64,000 nt of DNA, taken from the NCBI GenBank assembly GCA_024114885.1, contig CP099421.1:2046001-2110000 (forward strand). The letters run 5' to 3'. The notes under the pieces were generated by a model. The model was not told the DNA's origin. It made no database searches and saw only the letters and a list, made by a program, of their open reading frames with translations. The translations under genes and the position numbers were made by a program. The DNA comes from Septoria linicola. Lineage: Eukaryota; Ascomycota; Dothideomycetes; Mycosphaerellales; Mycosphaerellaceae. Positions 35,690 through 48,800 of this stretch are shown here, one piece after another; position 1 is the first letter of the stretch; every line of letters begins with the position of its first letter.

Positions 35690-38600
35690 GTGCCTATAGA
35701 AGAGGTAGACGAATACGACTATTACTACCTTACCTAACTTACTATAAGCTACTACTTCTAAAGTAACTAGCCTATTATATCTTCTCCTATAGAAGGCTAG
35801 ATCTCTAATAATACTAAGGTAAATAGCTAGTCTATAGATAGCGTTCTAGTAGAAGGATATATCGATACTCGAGGACAGCTAGCTTAGTTAGGACCTGTTT
35901 AGTAACCTATAATAGGCACCTAGCTAGAGTTCGCTTCTCTCTTATAGTAAGTCCTCGAAGTAAACAAACTAAAGCCGCCTATACTAGGTACTAACTAAAA
36001 CTACTACTTTACTAGAGAAAATACTACTAAGTTTCTAGAGCGGTTTAAGTTAATTAGTAAGTACTATAGTCTCTAGGAGCCTTCGTACGAGGACACTATT
36101 AAGCGCCTTATTATTAACTACTATATTATACTACGTCTAGAGATTCGGCGTTTAGAGTATAAGTTATAGGAGACATTTAAGACTACCTTCCTTAATTACT
36201 TTATTAAGAGTAATACCTACTACTTTATTCGGTCTAGGGAGTACCTAGAGTAGCTCTACTAAAAGAGGAAGGTAGAAGGTAATAACTTAAAAGAGTTCCT
36301 TCGCTAGTTCCGTCTTACTTCAGACTCTATTAACCTAGAAGATATAAGTAAGCGTAAGAGATTAAGGCTCTTACTAAATAGAGTACTAGTAGCGATATCT
36401 AAGAAACTCTATACTAAGTATAGAATCTATCCGTATAAGCTAGAGACCTATAAACTATTCGAGAAGATCTTTAAGTTAGCCGAGGACCTTATTAAAGGAG
36501 AAGATAGTTTCCGGACAGAGTAGGCTCGTAACTATAGTTAACTTAAGTCCTTATAGAAGTCTATTATAGAAGGCCGACCTATAGAAGCTACGGAAGTTAT
36601 AGTTAGACTAATATAGACTAATAACGACCTAGTCTATAACTTTAACAAGTTAACTATTAATAATCTAATACTTCTAAAGTAGAAAGGCGGACATAGCTTA
36701 GCCTCTACGCCTATCTAACCTACTAGGCAATATATGTCGCCTACTATCTAAGATAATAGTAACTAATAGTAATAGTAGGCTATAACGATCGGAGCGTACT
36801 TAGGATATGTTTCGCTATAGGTCGCGGAGTATATAAAAGGTCGCTACTATATCTACTATAGATTAGGCTATATAGCTAACTTCTACTTATTAATCGAGTA
36901 TATAATTACGTAAGGATAGTTAACTCGTAACAGTAATAAGAGGTTAATAGTTATAGATATAAACGGTAAGGTTATTATAATCTAGTATCTAAAATAGGAC
37001 GGGATAACGCCTCGGATCTTCTATATTAACTAGGCGTTACGTCTTTATAGGATAGGAGGCCAGGCTATAGAGTACCTAGACTACCTAGTAAGCGATAAGT
37101 AACGTTAATAGTAGACTAGCCGCGATATAACATAAGTAGTTCTAGGTTCTATTAAGAAAAGCTCCGATTAGATACCTCGCGGTACCTTAGATTACTAGAA
37201 TACGCCTATAGTACTATTAAAGCCGTCCGGCCCTAGAGGCCCGACTACCTAGGTAGGCGCGCTAAAGGTCGTATAGGTTAACTACGTACGATCTACGTAG
37301 ATTATTAGTGTTCCTAGGCCTAAAGTATACTTTATAGAGTAGGACCTTAATAGGAGATATACTAGGGTTAAGGATTTAGAAGATAAGGACGCGCCTATCC
37401 GTACTAACGTAGCGCGGATTAGTAAGAGTAAGGCTAAGGAGGCCGAGAAGCGAGCGCTAGTACCTATAATTTAGAAGTCTTAAGAGAAGGTACTTAAAGA
37501 AAGAATTTAGGCTTAGCGTAATACCGCGTATACTCGTAGGCCGACTAGGTATAGCCTTCGTAAGGAAAGGCTTAAGGATATATACGACGACTTAGTCGAT
37601 AGAGTAAACGAAGAGGATTAGTAGCGGTAAGATACTACTAGGTCTTAGACTTTAGAAGATAGTACTATCGACTATATTAACGAGGATATAGAAGACGAGA
37701 AACCTACTCTAGTCGCGCCTCCTATTCGTAAAGTAAAGAAAGCCTCTAAGAAGTAGAGGCTAGATAACTAGGTAAGGTCTAAGGTACGTGTAGAGGACGA
37801 TATAGCTCTAAGAGCTTAGAAGCTAGAGACAAAGCTACTACGTCGTCTACTATAGACCCTATTTCCTATTACGCTTACTAAGTATATTATACTTAGAGGT
37901 ATCAAGCTATCGCTTAAAGGACTATAGGCTTCTATCTATATAGATAACGACGAGTTATAGGAAGCTCTTACTCGCTAAACTATAGATATCTATATAGCTA
38001 GTATAGAACTTAGCTAACACTTTAATAATAGGCTACCTACTAAGATATAGAGACAGAGGTTACTACTATACTAAGCATGTTCTCTCCTTAGAGAATTAGT
38101 GCCTAAAGGCTAGTATAAACCTTACGCGAGATATAATATAGTCGTTGTTAATAGAGGTGTTATAGTATATACTAGTAAGGCTAATCCGTAGGAGGAGCTA
38201 TACGAGCAATTAGTAGTAGTCGACCTATCTAGCGTTACTTAGGACGTCCTCGTAGCGCTTCTAATCTAGGTAGATGTTTAGTTAAATAGTAAGCTTGGTA
38301 CTAAGGATAGCTTAATCGATAAAGGTACTAAATCTATAGTAATAGACCGAGTAGTAGCTAGAAGGTATAGATTAGCTATTTAGACAGACATTCTAGAGAT
38401 TAACCTATCTACTATAGGAGGTCTAGCCTAGATAGTAGGTATCTATAGGAAGGTAAACGTTAACGTTTTCGGCGTTAAGTACGTAATACTAGTCTTTATC
38501 TCGGTACCTTCTAAGGACGCCGAACTAGTACCGGTTCTCTTAAGTAGAGTATAGGCGATAAAGGTCCGCCTATAGTCTAAGAACTACGACGATAGTACTT

Positions 38601-38850
38601 AAGAGGGTACTATCTATTATAGGAATAGCGAGTCGGTTACCTTTATAGATATAGTTAGGACCTAGGGGTACTAGACTATCGATAAGTTTCTTAGTAAAGG
38701 TAGCGCTTTAAAATAGTAGGCGGACTTAGGCTAGCTACTACGATATCTGCCTACTACGTAGCTCTAGTAGGAGTAGGAAGACTAGGCCTAATAGGACGCC
38801 TCGATTCTATCTAGCCTTTAAAGCTAGACTAAGATCTCGATACCTAGAGC
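35690..38850 (+). pseudogene. B2 gag and protease, RIP-inactivated
   Basis: One frame runs from about 35690 (VPIEEVDEYDYYY) to about 38850, with TAG/TAA stops only. The capsid-like region is at 36000-36500 (TTKFLERFKLISKYYSLQEP). A CCHC zinc knuckle would sit at 36845-36886: ligand spacing C-x2-C-x4-H-x4-C is exact, but all four codons now read Tyr. A Lys/Glu-rich linker follows, with PSGPRGPT at about 37223-37246. The protease-like domain is at about 38290-38560 (DSLIDKGTKSIVIDR). The catalytic triplet is unclear because DKG stands where D-T/S-G is expected. The start codon is not preserved. Confidence 0.8.
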
Positions 38851-41800
38851 GACGATTAGTTATCTACTACGATCGAGGATAGAGGCGATAACCTTTTAGA
38901 TAATACGATCCTTATAGTAGTAGAGTATAATAGGTAGGCCGGCTATATTAGGATATATTATACTTCTATATACTACTACCTACGGAATCCCTACCTAAAG
39001 GTTCGAGCCTTTACTATATATAAGCGTAAGGTAAACAAGGTCAAGCCTATAGACCTAAGCGTAAATTAGATAGACGGTAGTAGCGCTAGTAGTAACTATC
39101 GATAGAAGTAGGAGTAGCTAGCGCGGGAAAGTAAACTACTACTAGGTATAGGCCTATTCGATAGTAAGTACCTTATTAAGAAGTTCTCTAACCTACTAAA
39201 GGCGAGTAGGTTAACTCTAGAAGTAATAGCAGGTATTACTACTAGCGTAGAACTATAACCTAGAGAGCGCTAGATACTAGAGGAGATACTCTTTAACCGA
39301 GAAGCGGCACTAGCGACTAGGTTCGCTTATCTCGGGCGAGTCTGTCCTAAGATAGCTCCTCCTTATATAATCTGTATAGTAGAGTATATACTATAGTAAC
39401 ACCTAGGATTCCGCTTAAACCTATCTCTTCGTACTACGGTAGAGTAGATACTATAGAAGCGTCTAGATATAGGAACTCTAGAGTTTAGCTACAAGGCCTA
39501 TCGTAATCTATACTTTCTAGTCGCTAAGAAGGATATAGGTTCGTATCGTCTAATTAACGATATATAGTTAATTAATAAGGTCACGATTAGAGATACGTAC
39601 CTACCTCCTAATATAGACTTATTTTCTAAGTATTTTACTAGTTACTAGGTAGCTAGTATACTTAATATCTTCTCTAGTTATAACTAAGTTCTATTAGACC
39701 TAGGGAGTAGGAACCTTACTAGATTTAACTACGCCTTTAGGTTACTTCGGATAATAATTATTCTATAAGGAGCGACTAATTCCGTTACCTAGTTTGTCTA
39801 TATAGTTAACTATGTACTGTTTAATTACCTGTCCTATAGAGTACTACTATTCCTTAATAATTTTAGAGTCAAGAGTCTAAAGACTACTTACGATAATAAG
39901 GAGTTAGAACCGGGCCTCTATAGGTATATTATAGAGTATATCGTTAACCTTAATATAGTAATTACGGATATTAAGCGCGCGAGTATAACTATTACGGTCA
40001 AGAAGTTACAAATTCTAATACTAAGGATTAAGGTAGTAGGATATATTACCGATACCGTAGGGCGCTATCTAGATACTATCCGAGTAGCTAATCTAGTTAA
40101 CTAGCCGACGCTAGCTAATTAGAAGGAAGTATAGGTTTTCGTTAGTATAGTTATCTACTTCCGTATTTAGATCCTAGGTTTTACTACTATAACGATCCTA
40201 CTATATAGGCTTATAAAGAAGGACGAGGAATTCGTCTAGACGCCTATTTATAAAGAGGCGAAGTAGACCTACGTCCGTTATCTAATCTAGGCTCCTACCT
40301 TAGTAGCTATTAATTACAATAAGGTAGCTAGCGAGATTATCGTAGCTATAGATACTAGTAAGATCGGATAGGGAGCGATCCTTATATAGGTAGTTAATAG
40401 ACAAAGATACCTAGCTAGGTACGAGAGCGGTATATAGAATACCGCCTAGGAAGGATATAGCGCTAATAAGAAGGAATGTCTTAGAGTTAAGAAAATACTT
40501 ACTAAGTTAAAGCCTTAGCTGTTTAGGGTACACTTTATTCTTAAAGTAGATACTAATACGCTCGTTTACTAGCTTAACAAAGGAGCTACGGATTTGCCTA
40601 ATACTATAGTTACGCGATAGATCGCGTAGATCCGACTCTTTACGTTTAAAGTTAAGTACGTTCTAGGTAGGAAGTATACTAGTCCCGATACGCTATCTAG
40701 AAGGCTAGCTAGTACTAAGGATAACGTTATAGAGGACGAGGATAAAGAAGCCCTCGTAGATAAGGCCTTCTTCTAGGTATATACGTCTAGGATTTCTATC
40801 CGGCCCTAGGAGCCTAATAGAGATAATATCGATTCTATCTTCTAGGAGGACATTAATAGTAACCCGAGCGTATAGAAGTACTAGGCTAAGGCCGTCGCCT
40901 TTATCCTACTTCGTAGAAGACGCTCGAATTATATATCTAAGTCGGAATACTACTACTTTAGTAAGATAGCTAGGAAGTTCTTAATTATCGATAAGAAGCT
41001 ATACTAATAGCTATATAGATAGGCCCCTTAGTAGAGAGTTATTAAAGACGACACGATATAGAAGCTAATCGTTAAGGAGATCTATAAGTCTAGTAGTTAT
41101 AGGAACGCCGATTCTATATACTATATTCTTAGGTCGAAGTACTAGTAGAATAGTATATATACGTAATACGCTATATATTTCCGCTAGTATAAGGACTATA
41201 ATCTAAGGAATAGTATACCTCGACCTAGCCCTATAGTAGAGGTATAAATCTAAACTATAGGAGAGCGCTAGTATATAGACGGCGTCTATATCGATAAGCG
41301 AGGGTCCTTAATTATTACTAGAGAAGAGGTATTACGATAGCTAGAGGCCAAGATCTACTATTATACTACGCGAGAGGATAGTACTACTAAGAAGATATCT
41401 ACGAAGTAGATTACCGACTTTCTTTAGAAGAATATATACTACCGATAGAGCGCGCCGTTCGAGATTATACTAGATAATACTAATATTAATAATAGTATAG
41501 AGGTTTCTACGCTTCTTACTACGTATAGTATAAAGAGGCCGAGGATTTCTGTCTACCGACCGTAGAGCGCCGCTATTATAGAGGTAGGACATAAGACTAT
41601 CCTATCTACCCTATCTAAGTTATCTAAGAGTAGTTTATAGGCTTAGGCACTATACCTTCTAGTAGTACTATAGGCGGAGCGTACTACTTATAATAGTAGT
41701 ACTAGCGAGACCTCTACTAAGCTAATAATTAGTAGAGAGGTAGTACTACCTATCGAGTTAGAATACTGTACTTTTAGAGTTAAGGATTAGGGATCGGTTC

Positions 41801-42198
41801 GTACGTACGAAGAGCTAATTACCCTTTAGGCTAAAGTACTTAAGGCTATATAGGACATAGAGACTAATGTCTCGGAGCGATAGACGCGTATCTAAGAAGA
41901 AGCTAAGGACCGCTACGATAATTCTAGGTACGTAGATTATACTAAATTTACTAAAGGATAGTTAGTTATAATCTACTAAGACGACCTTAAGATATCTCGA
42001 TCGGACAAGCTTACCTTCTAGTAGCGTAGGCTGTATAGAGTCTTAGAGTATAAAGAAGGTACTACTTCCTATATCTTAGAAGACCTTAACGGTATAGTAT
42101 TACCTACGTCGTATAATAAGGAATCTTTAAAGAGTATACCTAGATATCGAGCCTTAGCTATACTAGGTAGTAGCGAGGACGATAATATAGACGATTAA
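38797..42198 (+). pseudogene. B2 pol: RT, RNase H, integrase, RIP-inactivated
   Basis: The frame is one base back from gag-protease, with overlap near 38.76-38.95 kb. RT is at about 39480-40080, with peptide NLYFLVAKKDIGSYRLIND, then LQGATNSVTQFVYIV, and FLNNF at 39856-39861 where the family has FLDDF. RNase H is at about 40330-40720 (AIDTSKIGQGAIL, DTNTLVYQL, GRKYTSPDTLSR). Integrase is at about 40900-42180: ILDNTN holds an Asp and IIEVGHKTIL the catalytic Glu. Its C-terminal domain ends with DDNIDD before a TAA also present in B1. Confidence 0.88.
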
Positions 42199-42589
42199 CT
42201 AGCTACGATCTAGATACTACTTGACTGTTCTAAGAAAGAGAAGGAAGGATAAGAAAGGGAAGAGTTATATATAACCCTCTTACTACTTCTAGTCGTCGCG
42301 AATATACAGTTTCCTTTATTAATTTCCTTTATTTTACTTACGATACGCGCCTTCCTCGTAGATTACTTTACTTCACTTTTTACTTTACTTTACGAAGCAT
42401 TTACCGGTTTACTTTACTAGTTTACTTTATATTTACCTATTCTATATTACTTACTATTATTACCTATTTACTCTAGTCGCGATTTACTTTCTATTAACCC
42501 CGCTACTCTCTAGAACCTTTATTTACTCTATAGGACTAGATACTTAAGTAACTAGCTGCTCCTCTACCTTCTTCTTAATCTTAACTTTC
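42199..42589 (+). repeat. B2 spacer between pol and extra ORF, TTTAC-rich
   Basis: About 390 bp. The part 42370-42510 is made of irregular TTTACTTTACT and TTTACCTATTTAC runs. Same feature in B1 (17521-17899). It could hold an internal promoter, splice acceptor or reinitiation signal for the downstream ORF; the sequence does not decide. Confidence 0.55.
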
Positions 42590-45432
42590 TACTACTACTC
42601 GCTAATAGTTATTAGCACTACTAATAACCTCCTCCTACTTCTACTACCTCGAGTCGATTTACTAGGCGTAATCGCGCTAGTGCCTATACTATATCGGTAC
42701 TAGGTAACGTTAACCCGAGTAGCCTAAACGGCCTCTCTATTTAGGCAAGAAATATTATCTAGAATACTATACGAACTAAGGATGTTATTACCGGTATAGC
42801 TATAATTAAAGATAACGTAGAGAGGTATATAGTAGCGATAGAGATTATTAATTACTACGACTAGGCCTTCTCTAGGCTATATAATATAGTACGCCTACTC
42901 TAGGAGAGAATTAAGAAGATTAATAAGAAGTCCTCGGACAAGGAGTTAAAGTAGTTAAACCTGAGTTTTAAGAACGCTATATAGTAGGGAGTAAAGGATT
43001 AATAGGTAATTAACTACGCCTTCGCTCGTATTAAGACAGAGTAGGGTATAAGATATAGAAATAGTAAAACTATTCGTCTCTACCTCGAGAATTACCTAAA
43101 GATAGTAAAGAACTTCTTAGCCTATATAGGTAGCGCCGCTGTAAATAAGCTTAATATAGATACTACTATATACCTACTCGCTAAGGCTATCCTTTAGTAC
43201 CTCCTTAACCTAGCTAATAATCGCTTAAAGGAATACTACCCTATCGACTTAGATTTTGTTAAGCTAAAGAGTATAGAAGGACGCGAAGAGGTTTAGTAGA
43301 TTAATATCTCGGGTAATAAGGTAAAGTAGTTAATAAAGGAGTATAATCTATAGTTCAAGGATAGGATTATCTAGCCTATCGAGGCGCCTTCGCTAGCCGC
43401 GGACAGGCTCTTAGGTAGAGAGAGAGCTCCTTCTTTAGTAGTAGTATTACCTCGAGTTATAAGAGTAGCTACTAAGATCTAAGAGGACGCCGAGAAAGCC
43501 GCTACTACTCTTATAGGTCCGTCCGGCCCTAGAGGCCCGACTAGAAATTAGCGCCGCTTAACTATAAAAAGTAGCGCGTCTACTCCTATACCTATTAGAA
43601 GCTACCGAACCTCTAGCGTTAACTCGCGCCTAAGTAAGGTTAGCGACCTAGGCCTATCTTCCCTACTTAGTAGTAGCCCCTACCTCTATAACCGCTACGA
43701 TATTAGACAAAACCGCCCGCTCTACGCCGCCGTTAATACCTAGGGCTTAAAGATATAGGTCTTCGAAGCGCCTATCGCTATAAAGGTTAAAGAATATAGT
43801 TTAAAGGACGTTAACCTAAATAAGTATAGTCTCTACTTCTAGTACCTACGAAATACTACTAGAGGAGCGTTCGGCCTCAAGAATAGTAAGGTCGACTAAC
43901 TAACGCTATTTCGGAGATTTAGACTCTACGTACGTATCTAGGATTTAGTTAAACTCTAAGTAGAGTACCTAAATTAGTTTTTAGCGTAACGCCGAGTAGC
44001 CTACTCTAGCGATACTCTAAGTACCCTACGTTACGTAGCTACTAAAGGAACGAGATTTAATAACCTGCCTAGACACTTTACCTATACTAATCTAGTTACC
44101 TATATTATAGATAAGAGTAAACTATTAAAGCTAGTACTAGAGGTATACTTTAGAGAAGGTACGGTTACGTACGACTTGTTTAGTTAGCTAGAGCCGGTTA
44201 AGGACCTAATTAGTAAGGAGTTTACTATATACGACTAGTACCTATGTAAGATTAGTAGTAATCGTAATATAGGCTAGTATAGAAATATGTTCTATAGCGG
44301 TATTTAGTAGTTAATTCGCTAGGACCCTATATACTAGATAATATATATCTACTACCGACTAGATTACGCTACGAACCTAGTTTCCTACTCTTACTATACT
44401 AAGTATACCTACCTACTAACGAAGGGTAGGTCCGATTAGTCTTATAAGGGTTTCCGGTATATCGACCTTAGTATTATAGACATAGCTAGAGGCTATAGTA
44501 TATCGTAAGTTTAGAGTATAGTTTCCTTTATAAATAAGACCTATACTAATTATACTAAATTAGTTAAAGGTCTATACTACTAACGAGTCTTTACGGTATA
44601 GGTAGAGAGACTAGGAGATAGAGGCTTACTTAGTAAGAGCTTCGTAGAGGATATTAAGGAGTAGTACGTATAGAAAAAGGATATTAACCTACTAAGTCCT
44701 ACCTAGGAATATACTAGGGGATAGTCTATAGTACTAGTAAAGTAGAGAGAGGCTAGGGTGTTGTCCTCTATACTACTATATAGCTCTAAGGAAAACAAGG
44801 TCGATAAGCAGATAACTATCCTACTTTAGTTTTATAAGGTAGACCTAGATACCGACCGCCTCGAGATTAGAGAAGCTTCTAGTACGTATTCTTAGCTACG
44901 AGACGCTTACTACGATCTTATACCTAGGTACACCTCGCTATCTAGCTACTCTAACCGCTATAGGGTAATCCTCTACCGCTTCTCTACTTCGGACAAGTTA
45001 ATACTAGCTATATATATTAGTTAGGCTCTCGTAGGTATACGACGCTAGGACGATCCTATAGTAGTCTTCGATACTATAGGCTAGATTACCTACTATACCG
45101 ACGTATTCTATACTCGTTTAGAGGCCTACCGTAAGACTACGCTAGGTAACTATCGCGTCCTTATAGCCTATATTAAAGACCTAGAGACTATAATGTTCCT
45201 AGAGACTAGCTTCTACGCTAATAATAAGGATTTTATAAAGCGACTAGTAGCCGACTTCTCTACTACTACCGATATAGGAGAGCTCTTCGAGTAGGCCGAT
45301 AATAACTAGATAGCTAGGTATAGATTCTATCTAGCCTCTAGGGGCCTAATAGAGTAGCGCGAGGACTAGCGAGGTATAGGGATATAGAGGTATAGAGGAG
45401 AGTTTAGGAGAGACGATAACTTGTTTCTATAA
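42590..45432 (+). pseudogene. B2 extra ORF downstream of pol, about 950 codons, unknown function
   Basis: One plus-strand frame runs from about 42590 to the TAA at 45430-45432, broken only by TAG/TAA. It is in the same frame as pol but separated by the spacer. The N-terminus is Pro/Thr/Ser-rich. A helical charged region follows (42740-43380, e.g. NKKSSDKELKQL). Next comes a Pro/Gly stretch PSGPRGPT (43519-43543), then a Ser-rich linker. A long domain lies at about 43680-45300, with peptides such as VEYLNQFLAQRRVAY, LVLEVYFREGTVTYDLF and VLIAYIKDLETIMFLE. I see no RT, integrase, protease, kinase or clear transmembrane motif. It is the last gene of the element and is shared with B1. A structural, envelope-like or host-derived protein are all possible. 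Confidence 0.65.
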
Positions 45433-45442
45433 TACTCTATAC

Positions 45443-45720
45443 TATTAAAAGTGGAGGGCGTTTATAGATACTATATAATGTTAAGGAGGGTATAGCGTAG
45501 TAAAGAAGAATAGGGGATCAATCTTGAACTAACTTATATATATAGTATAGTAGTAATATGCTAGGAACTAAATACAAAGTTGATTTTATTAGTTATCTAA
45601 GAAGAGAAGAAAGAGAAGCAAGATATACCTCTTACTAAGCCTTAGGTAGATGCCTTAGGTATCTAGAACTATGCTTAGAAGTCTATATCTAGACTAACTA
45701 TCTAGGATACATTCTTAACA
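45443..45720 (-). repeat. Copia-2 3' LTR
   Basis: 278 bp; 5' end TATTAAAAG (TG changed to TA), 3' end CTTAACA. The adjoining CTCCTACTTA (45721-45730) is the complement of a short polypurine tract. Confidence 0.94.
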
Positions 45721-45859
45721 CTCCTACTTATACTATATAGTCAGATCTTTTAATAGATTATCTATAGTACTCAAATGCTAGTCTTAATCTTGATTAGTTA
45801 TTAAGTACTTGCTTTTTAGACTAATAACCAGATAGTACTAACTATTAATCTAATAAACT

Positions 45860-48800
45860 TTCTATACTACTATCTTCTATAAAAAGGTAAAAGAAATGCC
45901 TTCTATAAGATCTTCCTCCTCTCTTATATAGGAGTAGATTGTTTAGGACATAGACTATCTAGTAAGTTACCTTTGTCCTTTCTTATAGCTAATTCTAATA
46001 GCTCCCTAGATTCCTTATAGTCTAGTCTCCTACTTAGTTATATTCTATATAGCTTCTTAGTTCCCTAATAGTCTTTAAGGTATACTATTCTTAGCTGTAG
46101 GGATCTTATATTAAGCTAGGGAGCAGAGTAACTATATACTAGTAGAGGAGATAATAGCTACTATAGAGGAGGTCTTTAACATTAACTAGTACTTAGCCTT
46201 AGGGGGTGTCTAGTTTAGCTAGGTGCTATATAGTAATATTATAGTTAGTAATAGGTCTGATATTAGTAAGGGCATTTAGGACTTTATAAAGTCTAACTAA
46301 GGAGGAGTCAAGTAACTAAAATCTTTCTTTTAGACTCCTCTTAGTTTAACTCTAAGGCTTGGAGTTATCTTTTATATATCTCTTATATAAGGTAGAGCTA
46401 CCTTATAAACTCCTGAAACTATAGTCTATTCTTTAGCTTAGTAAGACTATCTACTACTATCTCTTTTATATTCATATATTCTATAGAGATAAGTCTATTC
46501 TACTAGAGCTTTCTTATAGCATTATATGAGATATCAATGTGTTTAGACTTGTTATAAACATATAAGTCCTTAACTAGAGTAAGGGTAGCTTAGTTATTAC
46601 CTTTCAGCTAAATTAGCCTAATTCTAGTAATAGTTTCCTAGTTACTAAGGATCCTTAGTTAGTAAGAACATTCTCCTACTAACTCTAGGTATCTAAGCTC
46701 TCTTAAAAGAGTATCAAGGAACTATAACTGTTTTATATATATACCTATAGCTATATATTTAGCTTCTATTATAGATATAGCTACAGATTTCTGCTTCTTA
46801 CTTATCTAGGAGATTAGTATACTATAAAGGAAGAAGACATATCCAAGGATTAAGACTCTATTAGTCTTGTCTATTATATAGTTAGAGTCTACATATCTAG
46901 TAAGAAAGCCTTGACCATTCCTTAAGTATCTTAGACCAAGGTCTGGGTTTGATCTCAGGTATCTAGTTAGCTTCTTTAGAGCCTTTATATGTCCTACTAT
47001 TAGATTACTAACATAGGAGCTCAATCTTCTAAGGGTAAATAAAATGTCTAGTCTTATAACAGTTACAAGCTATATCTATGTTCTAATAATGGATTAGTAC
47101 TCCTATTTATTATACCTTTCATTATTTAGTCTAGTAGGCTTCAGACTTTCATAGCTGTCTATTAGTAAAAGAGTTAGTAATATAGTCTCTTAACCTATTC
47201 CTATCTTAGCTAGGTTCTCTTAGATATAGTACTTCTAGTCAAGTTTTAGCTAGCCTTACTATCTGTTTCTTATTAGTCTTATTCTAAGAATCTTATCTAG
47301 TTCTCTAAGATCTTTAATCTTAAAGACCTTACTAAGTTAGTCTTTAAACTAGAGGACATCTTCTAGTCTCTCTATAGTAATAGGTATATTATTAATATAG
47401 ATCAGGATTATTAGGTCTTTCCTTTTCTTATAGATTAGAAGACATAGGTCTACTTCTAATTGTCTAAATCCTATTCCTTTTAGCTTTAATATATATAGCT
47501 GATTCTAGTCTCTTGTAGCTTACTTTAGCCTATAGAGACTCCTTAGAACTTATAAGACTATACTAGTTAGTAGGTTAATACCTAGTAGTAGGATTATATA
47601 GATGTCCTTATATAGGGTGCTCTCTATAAATGCATTATTTATATCTACTTAATACAGAACTAGGTCCTTCTTATAGACTATAGCCATAAATCCTCTTAGA
47701 GTATCCTACCTGACTATAGAGGTAAAAGTCTCTATATAGTCTACTCTATACTTTTAGGAGAACCCTCTTATAACTAGTCTTACCTTAAACTTTTTAATAG
47801 CTCTACTAAGCTTTCTCTTAATATTAAAGACCTATCTTAAGGTGACTAGGTTAGCCCCTTTTAGTAGGACTACTATAGTCTAGGTGTTATTACTTACAAG
47901 TATATCTAGCTCCTTCTAAATAGCTTCTTACTAGAGATAACTCTACTTAGGATTACTTACTACTTCCTTATAGTTCCTTAGGATTAGAACCTCCTATTTA
48001 TATATTCCTACTTCTTTAGTAGCTGAGAATATAATCTCTTTAACTTCCTCTAAGAATTCTAGGTCCTATAGGATACCTAGGTTAATAGAGCTTATAGCTA
48101 AGAAGAAAGCCTAATACTCTAGGAGCATTTCCTTATCTAGCTGACTATTCTAATCTAGCTTAAGCCTAATTAGCTTCAGCTTCTAGTTAAATCTATTAAG
48201 TTCTTAGGATACTTTCCTCTTTCTAAAGATTTACCTTAGGGCTGTCTACTCCTAATCTACCTCTATAGTTTCTTAGGTAGAATTCTTAGATTCTTTCTTA
48301 ACTTTCCCTTAGTCTAGGAATTTTCTATACTCTCCTACATCTTCTAGTAGAGGTAGAAGTTATATAAAGAGTTTCTTTCCTTCCTAAACCTATACTAATA
48401 GCTAAAGAGGAGGAGGCTTCTACTAGCCTAGACTAGGAGCACCTAGGGTACTCCTACTAGCTTATAAAGTAGGCTAGCTAATAGTTCTTAGCCTTCTAAT
48501 AGGTCTTCTTTCTAGAGCTAAACTAGGGAGATTCTTAATCTTAATATTCAAGTCTAATTCTCTACCTAGCTTATCTTTAAAGAAGATTATATTAGTATAC
48601 TACTTAACAGCCTTTATATCTGGCTCCTAGAACTTCTATACCTTTACTATATTATTATAGTATCTAACAAATATAGTATCCTTTCCTCTATTTATTAGTT
48701 TATTACTCCTTGCCTACTAAGGCTGTACTCTTATATCTATATATACTATAGCTCTATATCTTTATACCTTGAGGTAGGAGACTATTAGTTTGATCCTATT

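Noticed and set aside
44344..44390. Second zinc knuckle in the family B extra ORF (YIYYRLDYATN resembles the gag knuckle)
   Set aside because: The ligand spacing does not fit C-x2-C-x4-H-x4-C, and B1 reads Pro at the key position, so the similarity is probably chance.
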